Shown piece by piece: positions 22,706 through 36,480 of a DNA stretch of 64,000 bases. This stretch comes from Ascarosepion bandense (lineage: Eukaryota; Mollusca; Cephalopoda; Sepiida; Sepiidae), in assembly GCA_037127315.1 (NCBI GenBank), contig JBBBDQ010001028.1, forward strand, positions 1,612,001 through 1,676,000, given 5' to 3'. The notes beneath the pieces were generated by a model. That model made no database searches and was not told the DNA's origin. It saw only the letters and a program-made list of their open reading frames with translations. The position numbers and the translations under genes are program-made. Position 1 is the first letter of the stretch, and each line of letters opens with the position of its first letter.

Positions 22706-23925
22706 GTTATGGATATAGATAGCCAGCCACACACACACACACACATATATTGAGATTGGTCTCCGCATGGTAACAAGGAGATGGTCACATGGGAACCTAA
22801 AATCAGTTTTGGGATAGTAGGTCAAGGTTGGTTGACCCAGACACCCTTAGTAACAAATGTCTAGACAGGAAATAGACAGCGGCTAGACAGGAGATAGTGA
22901 AGCAGCAGGAGCTAGAATCCAGCCAAAGACAAGTCACATGGAAAGTAGAGATTGGAAATTAGTTGCAGATTAGATCTTGGGTTAACAAGTCACGATTGCT
23001 GAGCGCTGATAACTTATGAATGAAAAATTAAACATATTTGAGATAATGGCGTAATTTGACCAAGTTATCTTAAGCAACTCCGGATAAGAAAAACAAACTT
23101 ATAAATTCTTATTCGTTAAAACAAGAAAGAAGCCGAAGCTGAATTGTTTCTCAAGGAAGGAAAGATAGCAACGAAGAGAAGGTAAGAGAAGAAACTGTAA
23201 TGTTATTTGTATGCTGATTCTTATTTGTTAAAAGAAGAGAAAGAAGGCGAAGCCGAGTTGTTTATCAAGAAATGAAAGAAAGATAGCGATGCAGAGAAGA
23301 TAACGTGTGAATGAAGAGATATTGAAGGGAAGAGACCCCAGAATTGTTTGAGTGCAGAAAATACACTTGTTTGAAAAAAGAAATAAAGAAGAGTGTGGAT
23401 ATTTCAGAAAATTTGTATGCTGAAAATACGACAGCCAACTGAAAGAAAATAGAGACAGTCCCAGATACATACATTTCAAGTGGACTGGGAGTCCAAAGTT
23501 ATATAAAAAAAGAGGAAGAATGAAAAGAAAAGACAGTAAAATAAGAGAGAAGGAACTGACATAAAGATAAGTTATTATATTCTTAGGCCCATGTTAGAAT
23601 ACGCATACACTTCCATGAATATTATGTTACCACAAACATCATACCACATGTGCTCATAATTATATGGTTCTCCCATTTTATTTTGTGTTAATCTCTTGCA
23701 TTCATGTTCACCTGTATTCATTCATATTTGTTGATATTTGTTGTAAATTGTTATTTCAACTGAGTTGGGTACCCGAATATAAGTTTTGAAGTTCAGGTCA
23801 TTGGACATTCTTATTCATACTCATATATATTTTTTTTATTTCAATACTTTGTTACTTATTAAAACTTTATATCAAAAATCATTTTGCCTTGTCGTTCATC
23901 CTTGAATTGTTGGTCAGCACATGGG
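22706..23925 (+). mobile_element. Possible solo LTR or unclassified repeat
   Basis: A 1.2-kb block less AT-rich than its surroundings. It opens TGTTATGG and could end GGTCAGCACA, the TG...CA form of LTRs. It includes TTATATAAAA at 23499 (TATA-like) and AATAAAG at 23381 (poly(A)-signal-like). Inside, a segment starting at 23106 is repeated from 23218 with a 112-bp period (TTCTTATTYGTTAAAA, then GAAG-rich sequence). No target duplication matches at those ends and there is no partner LTR in the window, so the call is tentative. Confidence 0.3.
23106..23300 (+). repeat. Imperfect 112-bp tandem duplication
   Basis: The block starting TTCTTATTCGTTAAAAC at 23106 is repeated as TTCTTATTTGTTAAAAG at 23218, and similarity runs on through GAAGCCGA and the AAAGATAGC segment. 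Two units only, with substitutions and small indels. Confidence 0.75.
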
Positions 23926-26104
23926 TTGATATTGAAGCAGACCTGGGAAGATTACAGTTTGATTATATCAATCAATCAGTGATCTCATTTTCTTATTTTT
24001 GTTTAGTATTGTCCATTTGTCATGATCTAGGAGAGATAAACCGTATCTGTCCATAGATGTGAAAATGTAAATATTCCCGAATCGACGTGTAATCATAATG
24101 GTCATTGTCAAGGCAGGCATATGACACAAACACTAACATAAAAGTTGGCAGATTAAAAAGTCCCATACATGGGAAGATGGGTTAGGGCACTATTAACCAT
24201 GTTATTCTGTTAATGAGAAAATGTGATAAAAGATAAAATGCAGTATAAAAAAATCAGAAGGGTATTATTGCTCATGCCAATCAAATAGACAAGAATTTGA
24301 AGAGGCGATGAAAGAAGAGATTTACAGTAAGTAATTCCAGTCAGGCATCTTTAAACCATAAAATGAGATTAGTTGGTGAGTCAATGGAAGATAGAGAGAA
24401 CCTGTAAGATGTGGATATAGACTATAAAGAACAATGCTAATATCACAATAATAGATGAGACAGATCTCGATCTCATAGAAAGAGAGGAGAGAAAGATGTC
24501 AAATGAAAATGAAGCAGCATACAGAAAAAGCTCAAGATCTATAGAATGGGGTGGGGGACATAAAATCCCTTTAGTGATACTGAAATTACCTCATTTTACA
24601 TGAGTGCACTGACTTGTATTATCCTTTTTATTACTGAAGATGGATGACATTCAAATAGGAAATCTTTAATTACACACTTCACAAGAAACTATTTACCCAG
24701 AATGCCATTGAATTCATTCAGCTGAACTTGAATCACTGAAAGATCTTTTCATGAAGAAAGACATTAAATTTTACATTTGTCTAACATCAAGTGATATTCA
24801 CAATTAACAAAAAAATAATGTATTTAATTTAATAAATAAAATGCCTTGTTATTCATTGTATTACATAGTGACATATTTTTATCAAGTTTTCTCCTTCAAA
24901 GTTGATTATGGGCCTCATTAGTCCAGCACTAATTAAAGAATGTCAGACCTTGTGACCTGTTCAGCAGTATTTGATCAATTAAGACTTATTACAATGTTGA
25001 TAAATTGTTACAATTGACACAATGTTGCTAGCAAGTAATAATAATTTTATGGCTTTCTGTCGAACAAATGTTAGTCTACACCATCATGTGCGCCTAGACA
25101 AATGTAAAAAAATTAAAAAATTCAATGAGCTTAACTATTCATAAAATGTAAGAAAGCTTGTATAAAGATTAAATGCTTTCCAACACAATGACACAAATAT
25201 TTAAAAAAAATACATTTTTTTCATTCCATATTAAGAATGGTTGAATTATATATGAAAATATTTAATTCCTTTCTTTAGAAATTAGTAACTGGTCATAAAA
25301 CTACAATAAAATATTATTTCTGGCATTATATTTTCATAAAATTCATTCTTCTTACAATATTATAGGATGGTGACTGTTTAACAATTTTTAATATTGACAA
25401 GAGAGCTGATCCTTTCCATTATTTATACATTTTTCTACATTAAAGTGTATCACTATGTAAGGGAATTTATACAACATAAATCAACATTATCTTATTTTAG
25501 ATTGTTCTGCATTAGTGTTAGACAGTGTTTTTTTTTTTTTTTTAATATAATACACTAAAATTTTCATGATGTTGCCTATAATTTCATATTGTACTTTTTC
25601 ATTTGGAAACAACATGTCTATTAGTATGTATAGGGATAATAAACAAAACACTTTCAAATTTGTATTATAAGCAAAAATATATTGAAAATAATTTACAATA
25701 AATGTACAATTCTTTTTTAAAGGAAAAATAAATTGAGAAAATTTTCAAATTAATTTTTTGTTTGAATTTCTGGGAGTTATTTACATGCAAACTATTTTTC
25801 TTATCTTTATTATCACAGTATTTTAGCCATTGTACCCACTAACAATCATTAAGTGCATGTTGATCCAGGTAGTCTTCAGGAAAATTCAAACTGAACACTT
25901 TATTTAATCTATGGGGGTAGGTTCTTATCCTGATGACCATGTCTAGAGATATCGCATTCATTTATTTAGTACTGCTCCATTATTGCTCGCCCTGCTTCCA
26001 CCGGGTCCAAGTACACAGGAATTGAACCCTGAATTACTGTTACCAAATTCACAAAACAACACTTTAATTAAATTGCCATATCATATTTTTTGCAATGCTA
26101 GGCC
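23926..26104. other. AT-rich DNA, nothing certain
   Basis: No coding was recognised over 2.2 kb. A T-tract lies at about 25528-25543. On the minus strand near 26020 the sequence GGTTCAATTCC resembles a Pol III B box, but no A box or tRNA fold was found. Confidence 0.5.
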
Positions 26105-27400
26105 TATTAAAGAGGTCCTCATAACCTAGCATATGCACTAATTCTTTCAAACAACTGATTCTTTGGTGTACTTCTCCGTTTATTAATTTTCATTTCACAA
26201 GGGGTTGATAACTTTTCCTGACATACATGATCAGCTATGATCAGCTAATTAATTATCTTTTAATTACAGCTTTTTGATGTTGTTCTAATGTTACTATTAG
26301 GAAGCAGCTCATTTTTATATTCTTTGCCACAACTGCAAAGAATCAAATACATACAATCATATTCTTCTCTGTTTTAGGCTTGGCTTGGCAGAGATTTCTC
26401 TGTAGGGTAGAGCTGCTTCTAAATATTGCCCTGATGTTGCATGGACAACAGATCTTCTGAATTTTGTCCAATAAGCCCTTGACATAAGATTGAATTTGTG
26501 GCAGTTTTCCCATCCTCCTTGACTCCTCTGTTTCTGCCTGCAGAAACTAATGTTATATTTGCTATTGATCAATTCCTGTTGATATATGTTGGGTTATCAC
26601 TTACGACATTTACATGGCATTGTAAGCCTTAAATGATCTCTTTTTTACACTATGTGGATGGTGGGAAGTTGAATTGAGGCATTATTCACTTAAGGTTGGC
26701 TTGTGATATATGGATGTCTTGGACCCATTCATTTTACAAGTTATTAGTATATCCAGGAAGGCTAACTGGATTTTTTTTTTTTGTGAACTGGATTGAAAGT
26801 CTTACTGAGTTCACATGATCCAGCATTATTTGTACAACTTCTTGGTGCAGTCAGAGTATGAACGTGTCATCTATGTATCTCAATCATGCTTTTGATTTTA
26901 GCGGTGCCATTCTTAAAGCTATTTCATCAGTATTCCATGTATACGTTTGCCATCACTGGTGATAATGGCAAACTATAGACAAAACCTTCCGCCTGTTGAT
27001 ATATGTCAGAATTTAGTTGGAAGAATGTTGTTTGTACACAGAATGTCAACATTTCCATTGATTATCCATTCAAGTGATAGTACATACTCCAAAGAAAAAG
27101 TTTAATTCCAATTGGTTTTGAAACCTTAAAGGAACTTAAGGCTTGCCACATCCAAGATTGCCATCTGACTGCTATAGATGGAACCCTTCAGATTGATTCC
27201 GTGAAGTTTTCCGAGTTCCAAACATATGGTGAGAACATCTGTTAATGGGTTGATATCAGTGGGGGGAATGCTGAACCCCTGCAGTTGACTATATGTATCA
27301 AAGGAATACCAACTTTGTGAATCTTCAGGAGACCTTACATATGTGGAAGTTTGGTGTAATGTTGAGTCAGCTGTCTATACTTATTCAGTGTGAAAAATTA
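26105..27400 (-). mobile_element. Penelope-like element remnant
   Basis: On the minus strand, reading from 27400 leftward: a LPHMxGLLKIHK-like motif near 27310-27350, then IPLIHIVNCRGSA. LPLSPVMANVYMEY stands near 26940-26975, the catalytic box LRYIDDTFIL near 26865-26885, FTKKKK near 26770-26790, LPFLDILIT near 26735-26760, and SIYHKPTLSE and SHHPHSVKKRSFKA near 26630-26715. This order (KIHK, SPVMAN, YIDD, LPFLD, SHHP) is typical of Penelope-like RTs. The downstream part has CVYLILCSCGKEYKNE near 26310-26350 and eroded AYARL sequence near 26130, matching the GIY-YIG endonuclease domain. Many stops and frameshifts make it inactive. Confidence 0.8.
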
Positions 27401-30400
27401 ATTTCATGTAGATGAATGCTCATATGCCTCTCTCTATCTTGAACAACTCAAATTGTCATATTAAATTCTAATCATTAAATTTGTCTTTAGATTTTTCCCT
27501 TTTGTTATTCACCTGTTCACATCATCATAATTAGAATACTTTAAAAAATAAAACTTGTTTACTTAAAAAGAGTTAAATTAGAAAACAAATGGTAACATAC
27601 AGCCAAAGTTGCTAGTGAGTGTTCCAGTCTGAAATATATATATTTTTTTTTACTAATGGGAATTCAGATCAACTTCATATCCTGAAGAATTTAAAACTAG
27701 ATGACTGAAAATAGAGAGTAGCTGAGAGAAAATATATCTTCTAGACTAAATTGTTCTAGATTAATCAAGAACACTCTTTTCTAGGTAAGGGAAAATAGAT
27801 GATATATTGCAAATTATATACATTTCACCCACACAAACAATATAAATAAAAATTGTCTTGTCAAGCCATCACCATACTAAGGTGAGGATTGAAACACCAC
27901 AAGAAAAGCATGCATTTCAACCAATGACAAAGCAAAGACAGGCAAACCTTGTTTGCAATTTCTACTCAGCATGTATGATAATAAAATGAAACCCGAAACA
28001 TGCAATTAGTCAACTCCTCTAATAAGTTGGTCAGTCCTATATTAGCAGGTCAGAGATCTGAATACTTGCCTGGTTGAACAGTATTTGTTTCAATATTCTT
28101 CAATTGATAAAATCATATCAATATAGATAAGGTATGTATTCATCTGGACAGGACAAATTTTTCTTTTTGAAATGGGTATCATATTTTTAATAGGAACAAC
28201 TTTTTGTTTGTTTGTTTTGAAAAGGTGATTTTTATTTATTTACTGTTTAAATTGAATGTTGCAATGTAATGCTTCAATGAAAGATGGTAACAAAAAGAGA
28301 GAGTGATATTGTGTAAATCTCCTTCACTGAATTTCAAAATTCCAATATAGGACTGATGCATGGAAACAAACAATTGCTGACCATATTATGAGATTTTGTG
28401 TCAGTCATAGAGACAAACACACATTCACAGTGTTGCATAGCAGCATGTATAAATTGAAGTTTGTGAGTTTTATCAGCAGATAATAGCAGCAGAAGTAGCA
28501 TTTGGAAGGAAAGACTGCACAGATTATCCTTATGACTCATCCAGCCTTCGAGTTCACCTTCAACTTTGTGTGTTGAATAGATCAATGGTTTATTATTATT
28601 GAGGAACTAATGAAGATTCAGAACAGTTGTTGAAATAAAGCATTTTTGTACACATTTTAAATAAATTGGGAAATGTCTCTAGTTAAAGAAAAAAATCTGT
28701 TCATAACAGAAGAATATTTTCTTATTTCAAATAAATTGGTGAGACGTCTACAAATTTAAATGACATATAGGCAAATAAGAAGGACCTATTACAAAACAGG
28801 TCTTTTCATTGCATTAGCCATTCATCGTAATAAGTATAAAGAGATAAGATATAATTTTTACCAAGGTAAAATGACTTAAAAAATACAATTTTGATGAAAG
28901 GAGTAATAATGTTATTAAGACAAAAATATATTGAAAGTGCACTAATTTCAGAATTGTCTCCATTAAATTTACATTTATGATCATACAACATATCTCTTTT
29001 TCTTATAAAATTACTATTAATACAATGTAGGAGAATTATGAACAACAATAATAAAAATAATAGAATAGCTGAATTAGATCAGCTAAGTTTAATATCTAGA
29101 TATGCTTGACATCAAAATTTAAATTTAAAAGATTGAACACCTTTAACTGATGATTGTTGTAGTTCTCCCTTTATCTTTACAGATATAAGATTACAAATAA
29201 AACCACTGTCTGAAGAAGTTCCTTTTTAGAATGAAGCATGTCATTAAAGTTTTCCATCTTGTCATTCCCGCTATTATTCTGACATATTTTTGGCATCATA
29301 TGTCTCATTTCAAATAATCTAAAATTATTAGGATAAAGTTTAAATTAACTTAAAAGGTGGGGTGAGGTGGGGGGACAAAAATCAATGCCTTCCTACATAG
29401 ATATAGGGTTATATATACAAAAAAATGTCTGTTATTACAATAAATGTTACATATGTACATTTGCTAGTGAGCTTTATTCTCACAGATATACATATATCAA
29501 CAGAAGTAGGTGTAAAACTTGCACATACGATTGAAAAACAATTCCTATTTGTTTTTGATAAAAACATGAAATTCTTGTTTGACAATAACAAAGAATTCAG
29601 AGTATCTTTATAATGAATTGAAATGTTAATTAAGCAGATAAAAGTGGATAATTAACTGAAGTTAATGAAATATCTGTCTACTAGAACAATCAACAATAAG
29701 ATAGAATGTCAAATTTTGTGAGTGGGTTGTCATGATGGATAAAACAGGTGAGATTTTAATTAGAACTTTTTAGGTCAGGAAACACAGAAATTTGACCTAT
29801 GTTTTATTACCTATCACTCAAGAAATTATCTATTTACACAAAATGTATGTACATAAAATTCTTTATAGAACTTGAAGAGGAAAATTAGAAGTCATACTAA
29901 CTGCAATGTGATGATTAAGAAAAAAATATGTAGCAATTGTGACATACATGCTTCATATATTTATACATCTTTTAATGTGCTCATATTTATTTACACATGA
30001 ACAAAAGTGTATTAATTAACCAGGAGAATTGCCTTTAAATGTAAGTTTTAAGATATTCAATCTGTTTTTTTTTCAGGAAAAATATTTATTTTCATTTTAA
30101 ATTGAAGATGAAGAAATCCTGATGGCAGTCCAATTATTTTGCACTGTAAAGATAATATACATACATACATACTCAATAATGACAAAATGTAAAAAGAAGC
30201 ATAATGATAACATGATACTTAGAAACTTTATTACGAAAGAATTTTATAGTACAAAAATCCTAATCAAGAAAAATTGAAAATCACTAACAAAACCAATATA
30301 ATTTTAAAAACTGTATTGAAATACAAAAAAAAATATTGTTTATTATTTCCCATGTTATTTTTTTTAAACTGTGCTAGGAAAAGTATATTATACAAACTCT

Positions 30401-30589
30401 TAGTATTTGACTAGTCATCTTGTAAAATATAGTACAGCTAATAGTAATTTCAAAATTAAACAAGATATTTGTAATATACTCTCTCATAATAAATATATGC
30501 AATGCATACTAAATAATAGATATTTAATAGAAAAAAAAATTAGTATATTTTCAAATTGTCTACAAATGCACAACTTCAAAAAAAGTAAA
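27401..30589. other. AT-rich DNA; possible PLE flank, otherwise empty
   Basis: A GC-richer segment at 27860-28060 on the minus strand contains TGTTTCGGGTTTCATTTTAT and could be an untranslated part of the Penelope-like element, which is inference. A G-rich spot with runs of 2-6 G lies at 29356-29374. No other gene or element is recognised; short frames at 28334-28585, 28806-29048 and 29425-29613 have no known domain. Confidence 0.5.
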
Positions 30590-31010
30590 AGATTTTCAGC
30601 CTTGAGGATGAATTCAATGCAGCCTTAGAAGAAACTTCATACATAGGTGGTTCTCCTTCATGTTGGGCATCATGTCCACAATAGTTGCTTCCAATAAGTT
30701 GTTGGTGTTGTGAATCTGTTGTGTTGATCTCCATCTTAATGCCATCTTAGATAGTAGTTTATGGGGTACAAATCAGGAGAGCTAAGAGGCCACATGTTAA
30801 GAGTGTAATGATTGGTAAATTTCTCATTGCTCAAATTACCGAGAATCATCATAGATAGAATTATTATCATTTGCATCTTCAACCAAAATTTTAATCCTAT
30901 TTAATAAATTTTATAAACACACATGAGGTGAGGGTGTTAAGTTCTTTATCCAACAAAAAGATCTTTACAAACTGACACTTGGTTAGGTTTAGGTTTTAGA
31001 AAGAGGATAA
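30590..31010 (-). mobile_element. Mariner-type transposase C-terminus, degraded
   Basis: The minus strand near 30752-30794 reads MWPLSSPDLYPINYYL, which matches the WPPxSPDLNPxDY motif carrying the third catalytic acid of mariner transposases. It is followed by NNLLEATIVDMMPNMKEN (about 30670-30725), the usual C-terminal helix. Stops and frameshifts are present. Sequence upstream on the minus strand (to about 31010) is less clear, and no terminal repeats were found. It differs from the other mariner copies here, so it is a second family. Confidence 0.6.
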
Positions 31011-34000
31011 CTTTTCAGCGTCCTTTTATAGATGTTTTACTTATACACAAACATTTTAATATAGTTCTCTATGCAAAAAAAAAAAAAAATGTATGTACAT
31101 TGATAAACAACTAGACAAACAGGAATATATTCAGGATCCAAGAAAAAGTTGAATCTTTTTAAACCAATTATGAACATAACATAACAATTATGAACATAAC
31201 ATTTAATAGCAAATACATGAGCAAAGCAGAATAAAAGGTTCAAAGTATTGAATCATAAAATTTATAATTCAAAGATGAACTGAGACAATCTAAATAATTG
31301 ACATATAAAATATGCTAAGATAAAATGCATGTTATTTGTGTGAGCTTATATTTTTTGGCAGAGTAGATGAATTTGAGGAAACAAACACAAGATGAAGAAT
31401 TGTGTCACTTAAAGTTTTGAAAAACAAAGCACAAGCCAAGTAACAGAAGTAACCAAGGCAGGATTTTTATAAAGTAATAAACAATGCATAAACTGAATAG
31501 CTGAAAAACAGGGACAAAAATGTATAAAAAAACACATTGAAAATTCATTTTTATAATTGCCTGATAGATGCAGAAACAGTAATTTTTCTTTGTCAGAGAA
31601 GATAACTTTTTAGTTTTTTTCCAAATTTACACTTTGTTTATAAAAATGTATTCCTATATTAAGTTATATACATTCCAGAATTGGGAGGTTATAAAAATAG
31701 CAATATCTGCTTTTAGAAGAACAAACATTTGGCTTATGAATTATTTTAATCAATGTCAATTCCTTTCATCAACAAAGTAGATGAGTATATATTTATATAT
31801 ACCTGTATAGACTCACTGAAGACACTTATTTACTCGCGCACATATGCTTTAATAAAAAATAATCAGTTAAGAGAGAAAAGAAGCAAAGTTACTAATTAAA
31901 AGTAAAAAAATTGCTAAGGTATTACATATGGAAAGATGTTCACAAGTTATGTTATTATGTAATGTGACATACCGGCAATATGACCGACAACAGTATGGAC
32001 AGCAGCAATAAGAGGAGGTCATGTAGGAGACTTTTGTAGAGGATGCTTGTTGTTGAAACTACTGCAGGGGGTAGGCTGCAGTGGATAGTGATGACGATGA
32101 TGGTAGTAATGATTGCAGCATCTGGTACTTTCTCTGCAAGGGAAGGGCAGAGGAAAGAGGAGAATGTGTTGCAATGGCAAAAATCCATCCAAGTCTATTT
32201 CACTGATCGATAGAAACAGACATGAATGGGGGAGATTGGTTGGGTATGAGAGAGGGAGAGTAGGTGTTGGTTCGTTGAAGGCACCTGATTTGTAAATATA
32301 AAGAAATAAAAAGAATGGAGAAGAAATATTTCAAACAAAAGAGGAGAGAGAGGAAAGATGGAGAAGTGAACAAGGATGATAAAAAATGAGAAGGTATAAA
32401 AAGAAACAAGGGAGATGAGAGTGAGAAGAGGAAGAAAAGAAAAACAAAAGGTATAATGAAAATAAAAAGTAAAAAGTATGGAATGAGAAAGTGAATTTGG
32501 GAAAGAAGAGAGATGCAGAAGCAGAAAAAGAGAAAAATAGCATTAGTTGATAGTTTAGTTAATCAGTAAAGAATGGTACAGGGCCACAATAATGGGCCAT
32601 CCAGGGAGGATCAAAATCATTACATTGATCTGTGAGATTAGCACAGTGGTTACTTATGCATGTATGAGTGTGTATTTATATGTATATATACCACCTCTAT
32701 TCTGTAACATGGAATCTGTTACATTTAGTATATGAAATTTGATTCTCTGCCCAACACATTATCTGCTTGTGACTTTGCTGTATGAAATGTATAGTTATGT
32801 GTTGTGTGTAAGGGACTTATGCTTGTATCATTTAATATAGATACACTTACAAACATACAAAATTTGAATTAGAAATAAGACATCCCACTCAGTTTAAACA
32901 ACCTCTACTTTAAGCTGAGCAATAAAATCATAAATTTGGAGATATGTTAATATTAAGTCAGATAACTATATGCATTTAGTGTATGAAATTTGTTAATTTG
33001 TAAATAAAAACAAAAATATAAACATGATATAAATAGATATAAGTTCCATGGTTGTAACTATTAATTTTAAGAAACATTTAAATAATTTTATTTCCATTTA
33101 AACACTTTTCAACATTTAAAACAGTGCAGGAGCTTATTTTCACATTATTTTTATAATGTTGTAGCAAATACTGACAATTTTCTCATGATTATTCATTTTT
33201 AACATTTTTTATTTTTAGGAAGAGTTAATAGATTTCTGAAAAGAAAATTAGTTTTCTATGTTTACATTCATCAAGTGTTTTAAAAAAATTACTTGTAAGC
33301 TTAATGGCAGCAAAACGACTTAGATTTTCTAAGTGCAGTTGCAAATTTTTCAATGTGCATTTGCAAATTTGCTTGTAAAATATAAATTTAATATGCTTAT
33401 ATGTTCAATATGAATTTAATATGCTTATATGTTCCTTATAATTATTACAAGCCAGAGCTATATGATATTAAATTACCAAGTTGGCTGAGTGACAGGATTA
33501 AATTCTAGATTGTGTCAATGGGGAACAGGCCATGAGTTGCAAAAGAATAACTGGAAAGAAAGATACCAGCTAACCTGTAGGTTTTACTTTGTTTTTGTTT
33601 TTGTTTTTTTTATTGTTGTGTCCCATAGAAGTAATAAGCAACAGGAAAGAGAACAATAACATTGTTTCTTGCTCAGTCATATTTCAGTCTTTACTCCGGG
33701 CAATGATACTAGGTAACATTTTTTTTTTAGAAGACAACACATTCTGTTTGATCACTGAAGTGTACTTGAGAATTTGATTACAAAATAGGCTGGCTCACAG
33801 AGCAATTCATTAGAAAAGTGTTCCATGCTTCATTCCATAAAAGTATTAACAGTAAATTTGAGAAATCAACAACAACTATATGGGCATCATCTTTAAACCT
33901 ACCCATGTAAAAGTGTAATTTTGGAGTAATGCAAAATATTTTGTATTTAAAAGATACAAGTAGTAAGGAAATTTTAAATTTCAGGAAGGTAGATTTAAAA

Positions 34001-35539
34001 AATTGAAATAAAATAAAAACTATTTATCAAACAATGAAGGGTAATTTTTTTATTGACCTACTTTCTATACTTCTTAGCAAATAATAAAATTAATCAGCAA
34101 TCCTCAGCAAGTTTGACAGTTTATGGAATAAATCATTTTGGCCACCATTTATAAATTCATTAACAAGACCAGAAAGAAAAAAATTCAAAATTCAATTCTT
34201 GTTTTTTCTTTTATCTTAATAAGTTGTTTTGCAGCTAACTTATTTCCTGGTGTTAAAATGATACATGAATTTTGAATGGCTAAATTTAGCATAAAAATTC
34301 ATTAGCAACATTTTCATCTATTTTGTCAAATGATTAGAAAGTTATGGTAATCATATTGCTTGTATCTTGTTTGTGCAGAAATGTCATTTGATAGCAAACA
34401 GGAAAGCTATAGATAACTCAATAACTGGTTTATCTTAGCCTACACAATCCTGATACTTACTCTTACTGTTGTGCATTTGTTTACTTGAAAAACAATTGTT
34501 AAAAAACAAAGAAGATTAATACAATTTACTTATTCTTTATTATTTCTTGCAGGTAATTTCTAGTGTAATTAACTTTTTATGAAAGAGAAAATATTTATGA
34601 AATTATCAGAAACATGAAAAAAAAAATAAATAAATAAAAAAAATCTATATGATAAAAGAAAAGCTGATTCTCTGTCCATCACACTTGCTTGTGACATTGC
34701 ATATGAGTATGATGACTTTCAACAACAGAAACAATTAAAATGGATAGCACATTTTGATACCGCAAACAAAGGGGCAGAAAGGAAGCCCCTATCAATACTG
34801 AAATAAGCAATAACAGTTACTGAATTTGAGAAACTTAATTTCTTGAAAAATTCTTTTAATAGAAAGATTGTAGCACTTGCTGCTCAATCAATGAATGACA
34901 AATGTTTCTTTACAAATAAATGGCTAATATTACCATTACCTTTTTTAGAATTTTTTACAGGTATTTTTTTATTTGTTGTTGAATTAAAATATATATGTGC
35001 ACTTACAAACATAAACACACTATTTGAATGAAATTGGAATGGACATCTTCGTTGTGAGGGCTAATTTCCTTTTCTGTCTAGCAACAACCCATGGGCAAAA
35101 GGAAAAGAATATGAACCATCTCTTTGAAGTCATTTTTATTACTTCCATATTCAAATTAAATGTTTTCTTATGAATAGTATCTTAATGAACAATTGAAATT
35201 TGATCATCTTGCTGTCCATGAAAGTACAGTTACCAAACTAGTTATGACTAAAAATTGAGGTCATTTCATTAAATTTACTTACAGATTAACGCATAAGAAT
35301 ATATATATTTAAATATTAAATGATAGAAATTTGAAATAAAGAATTAACTTTAACCAAGTATTTTTAAAATTCTGAATGATCTAAATAGCATAAATACGTA
35401 CAGTACCTTATCTCAGAAATATAGATAGATGTTGATTCTTTTTTTTGTGAAACAGGAGCCCAGTTAAAGAAAATCTACCCTGAATCATAAAATTAAAAAT
35501 GAAATAAACCTATGAATAATGAATTTTTATAAGAGTATT
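31011..35539. other. AT-rich DNA, small repeats only
   Basis: No gene is seen in 4.5 kb. Details: a 19-bp tandem pair (AATTATGAACATAACAT) at about 31168-31203, a purine-rich tract at 32300-32545 whose minus-strand frames are low-complexity, and a 28-bp tandem pair (ATTTAATATGCTTATATGTT) at about 33385-33433. Short frames at 33589-33777 and 34843-35031 show no domain. Confidence 0.55.
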
Positions 35540-36190
35540 TCCCTTCGTTTTTTTTTTTTTTATTTTAATTATAATAATTTATAAAGTTTTAAATCTTTGA
35601 AAATTCAGTATTATTTTTTAGTGGTTAGGTGATATTGTTATTAAGTAAAATCTATATTTACTAAATCATAAATGGAAAAGCTTAGTACAATTCAGTAACC
35701 CCCAGTATTTTAAAAATATTTTTTGTGTGCATAAATGTGCCAATTTTTGTAAATACAGATGTCCATACACAACATTATCAGAAAATAAGAGTAATAACTG
35801 GAGTAACGTTAAAATTTATTGGCAGCTTTCTAACATTTCCTTAACAAGTATCTTTGTAAGACAATAAAATCAAAGTACCTAAAATTCAATAAAATATTAG
35901 ATTACTTAAAATATTTCACTAAATTTTAAAGGGTAGTTAAAATTATATAAAGTGTTTACATTAGGTTCATAAAGTAATTATTACAATAACTGTTCCCCTT
36001 CGAAAATACCCACAAATGTAAGTCTAGCAAGAAAGTTATCAACATTTCATAAAAACATCCATCTCTGTGTTAAAAAAATGCTTTTTTGTGATATTTTAAA
36101 CTATAAGTAATATTTGTTTGAAATCAGATTAATTAAACTTTAAATCAGATAATATTCCTCAAATAAAATTTCAGAAAAGATTTTTTAATG
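35540..36190 (+). repeat. Diverged copy of GGTACC-ended repeat family
   Basis: Segments such as ATAATAATTTATAAAGTTTT near 35570, GTTATTAAGTAAAATCTATA near 35637 and GAAATCAGATTAATTAAACT near 36120 match, in the same order, segments of the copies at 55862-57245 and 62146-63776. The intervening parts do not align by eye. A SINE (36208-36480) lies at its right edge, just as SINEs flank or interrupt other copies of this family. Confidence 0.45.
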
Positions 36191-36207
36191 AAGATAATTA
36201 CATAGGA

Positions 36208-36480
36208 TATGCATTGTGGTGCAGAGGATATCAGGAATTAGGGAGACAAATTCAAATTCCAGTTGAATTCTTTGTATTCACTTATGCGCAAATACTCTCT
36301 TCCCTCCAGTTATGGGTTAAATAACAGGATGGATTGGGTTCTATAGCCTTGGCTGGCAACCAGTCTACTGCAGAAAGTAATGGCAACCTACTGCAGGATA
36401 ATCTTCTGCCCAGTCAGTTATGTCACTTTTGAGTCATGATTGCCTAAGCATTTATCACGTATGGCACTTAACTGACTGAA
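36208..36480 (+). mobile_element. tRNA-derived SINE, full length
   Basis: Opens TGCATTGTGGTGCAGAGGAT and ends GGCACTTAACTGACTGAA. Two further copies lie at 55576-55849 (minus) and 63101-63339 (plus). The head carries an A-box-like TGGTGCAGNGG and a B-box-like segment (GTTCGAAT in the best copy). Shared body segments are CTCCAGTTATGGG, TAGCCTTGGCTGGCAACCAG and GTATGGCACTTAACTGACTG. No coding capacity; Pol III-driven and mobilised by a LINE partner in families of this kind. Confidence 0.85.

Noticed and set aside
25960..26050. B-box-like GGTTCAATTCC on the minus strand
   Set aside because: No A box at the right distance and no cloverleaf could be drawn, so it is not called as a tRNA gene or SINE.
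32113..32543. Several frames on both strands, including Phe/Ser-rich minus-strand ones
   Set aside because: They come from a purine-rich low-complexity tract and show no motif, signal or exon structure.
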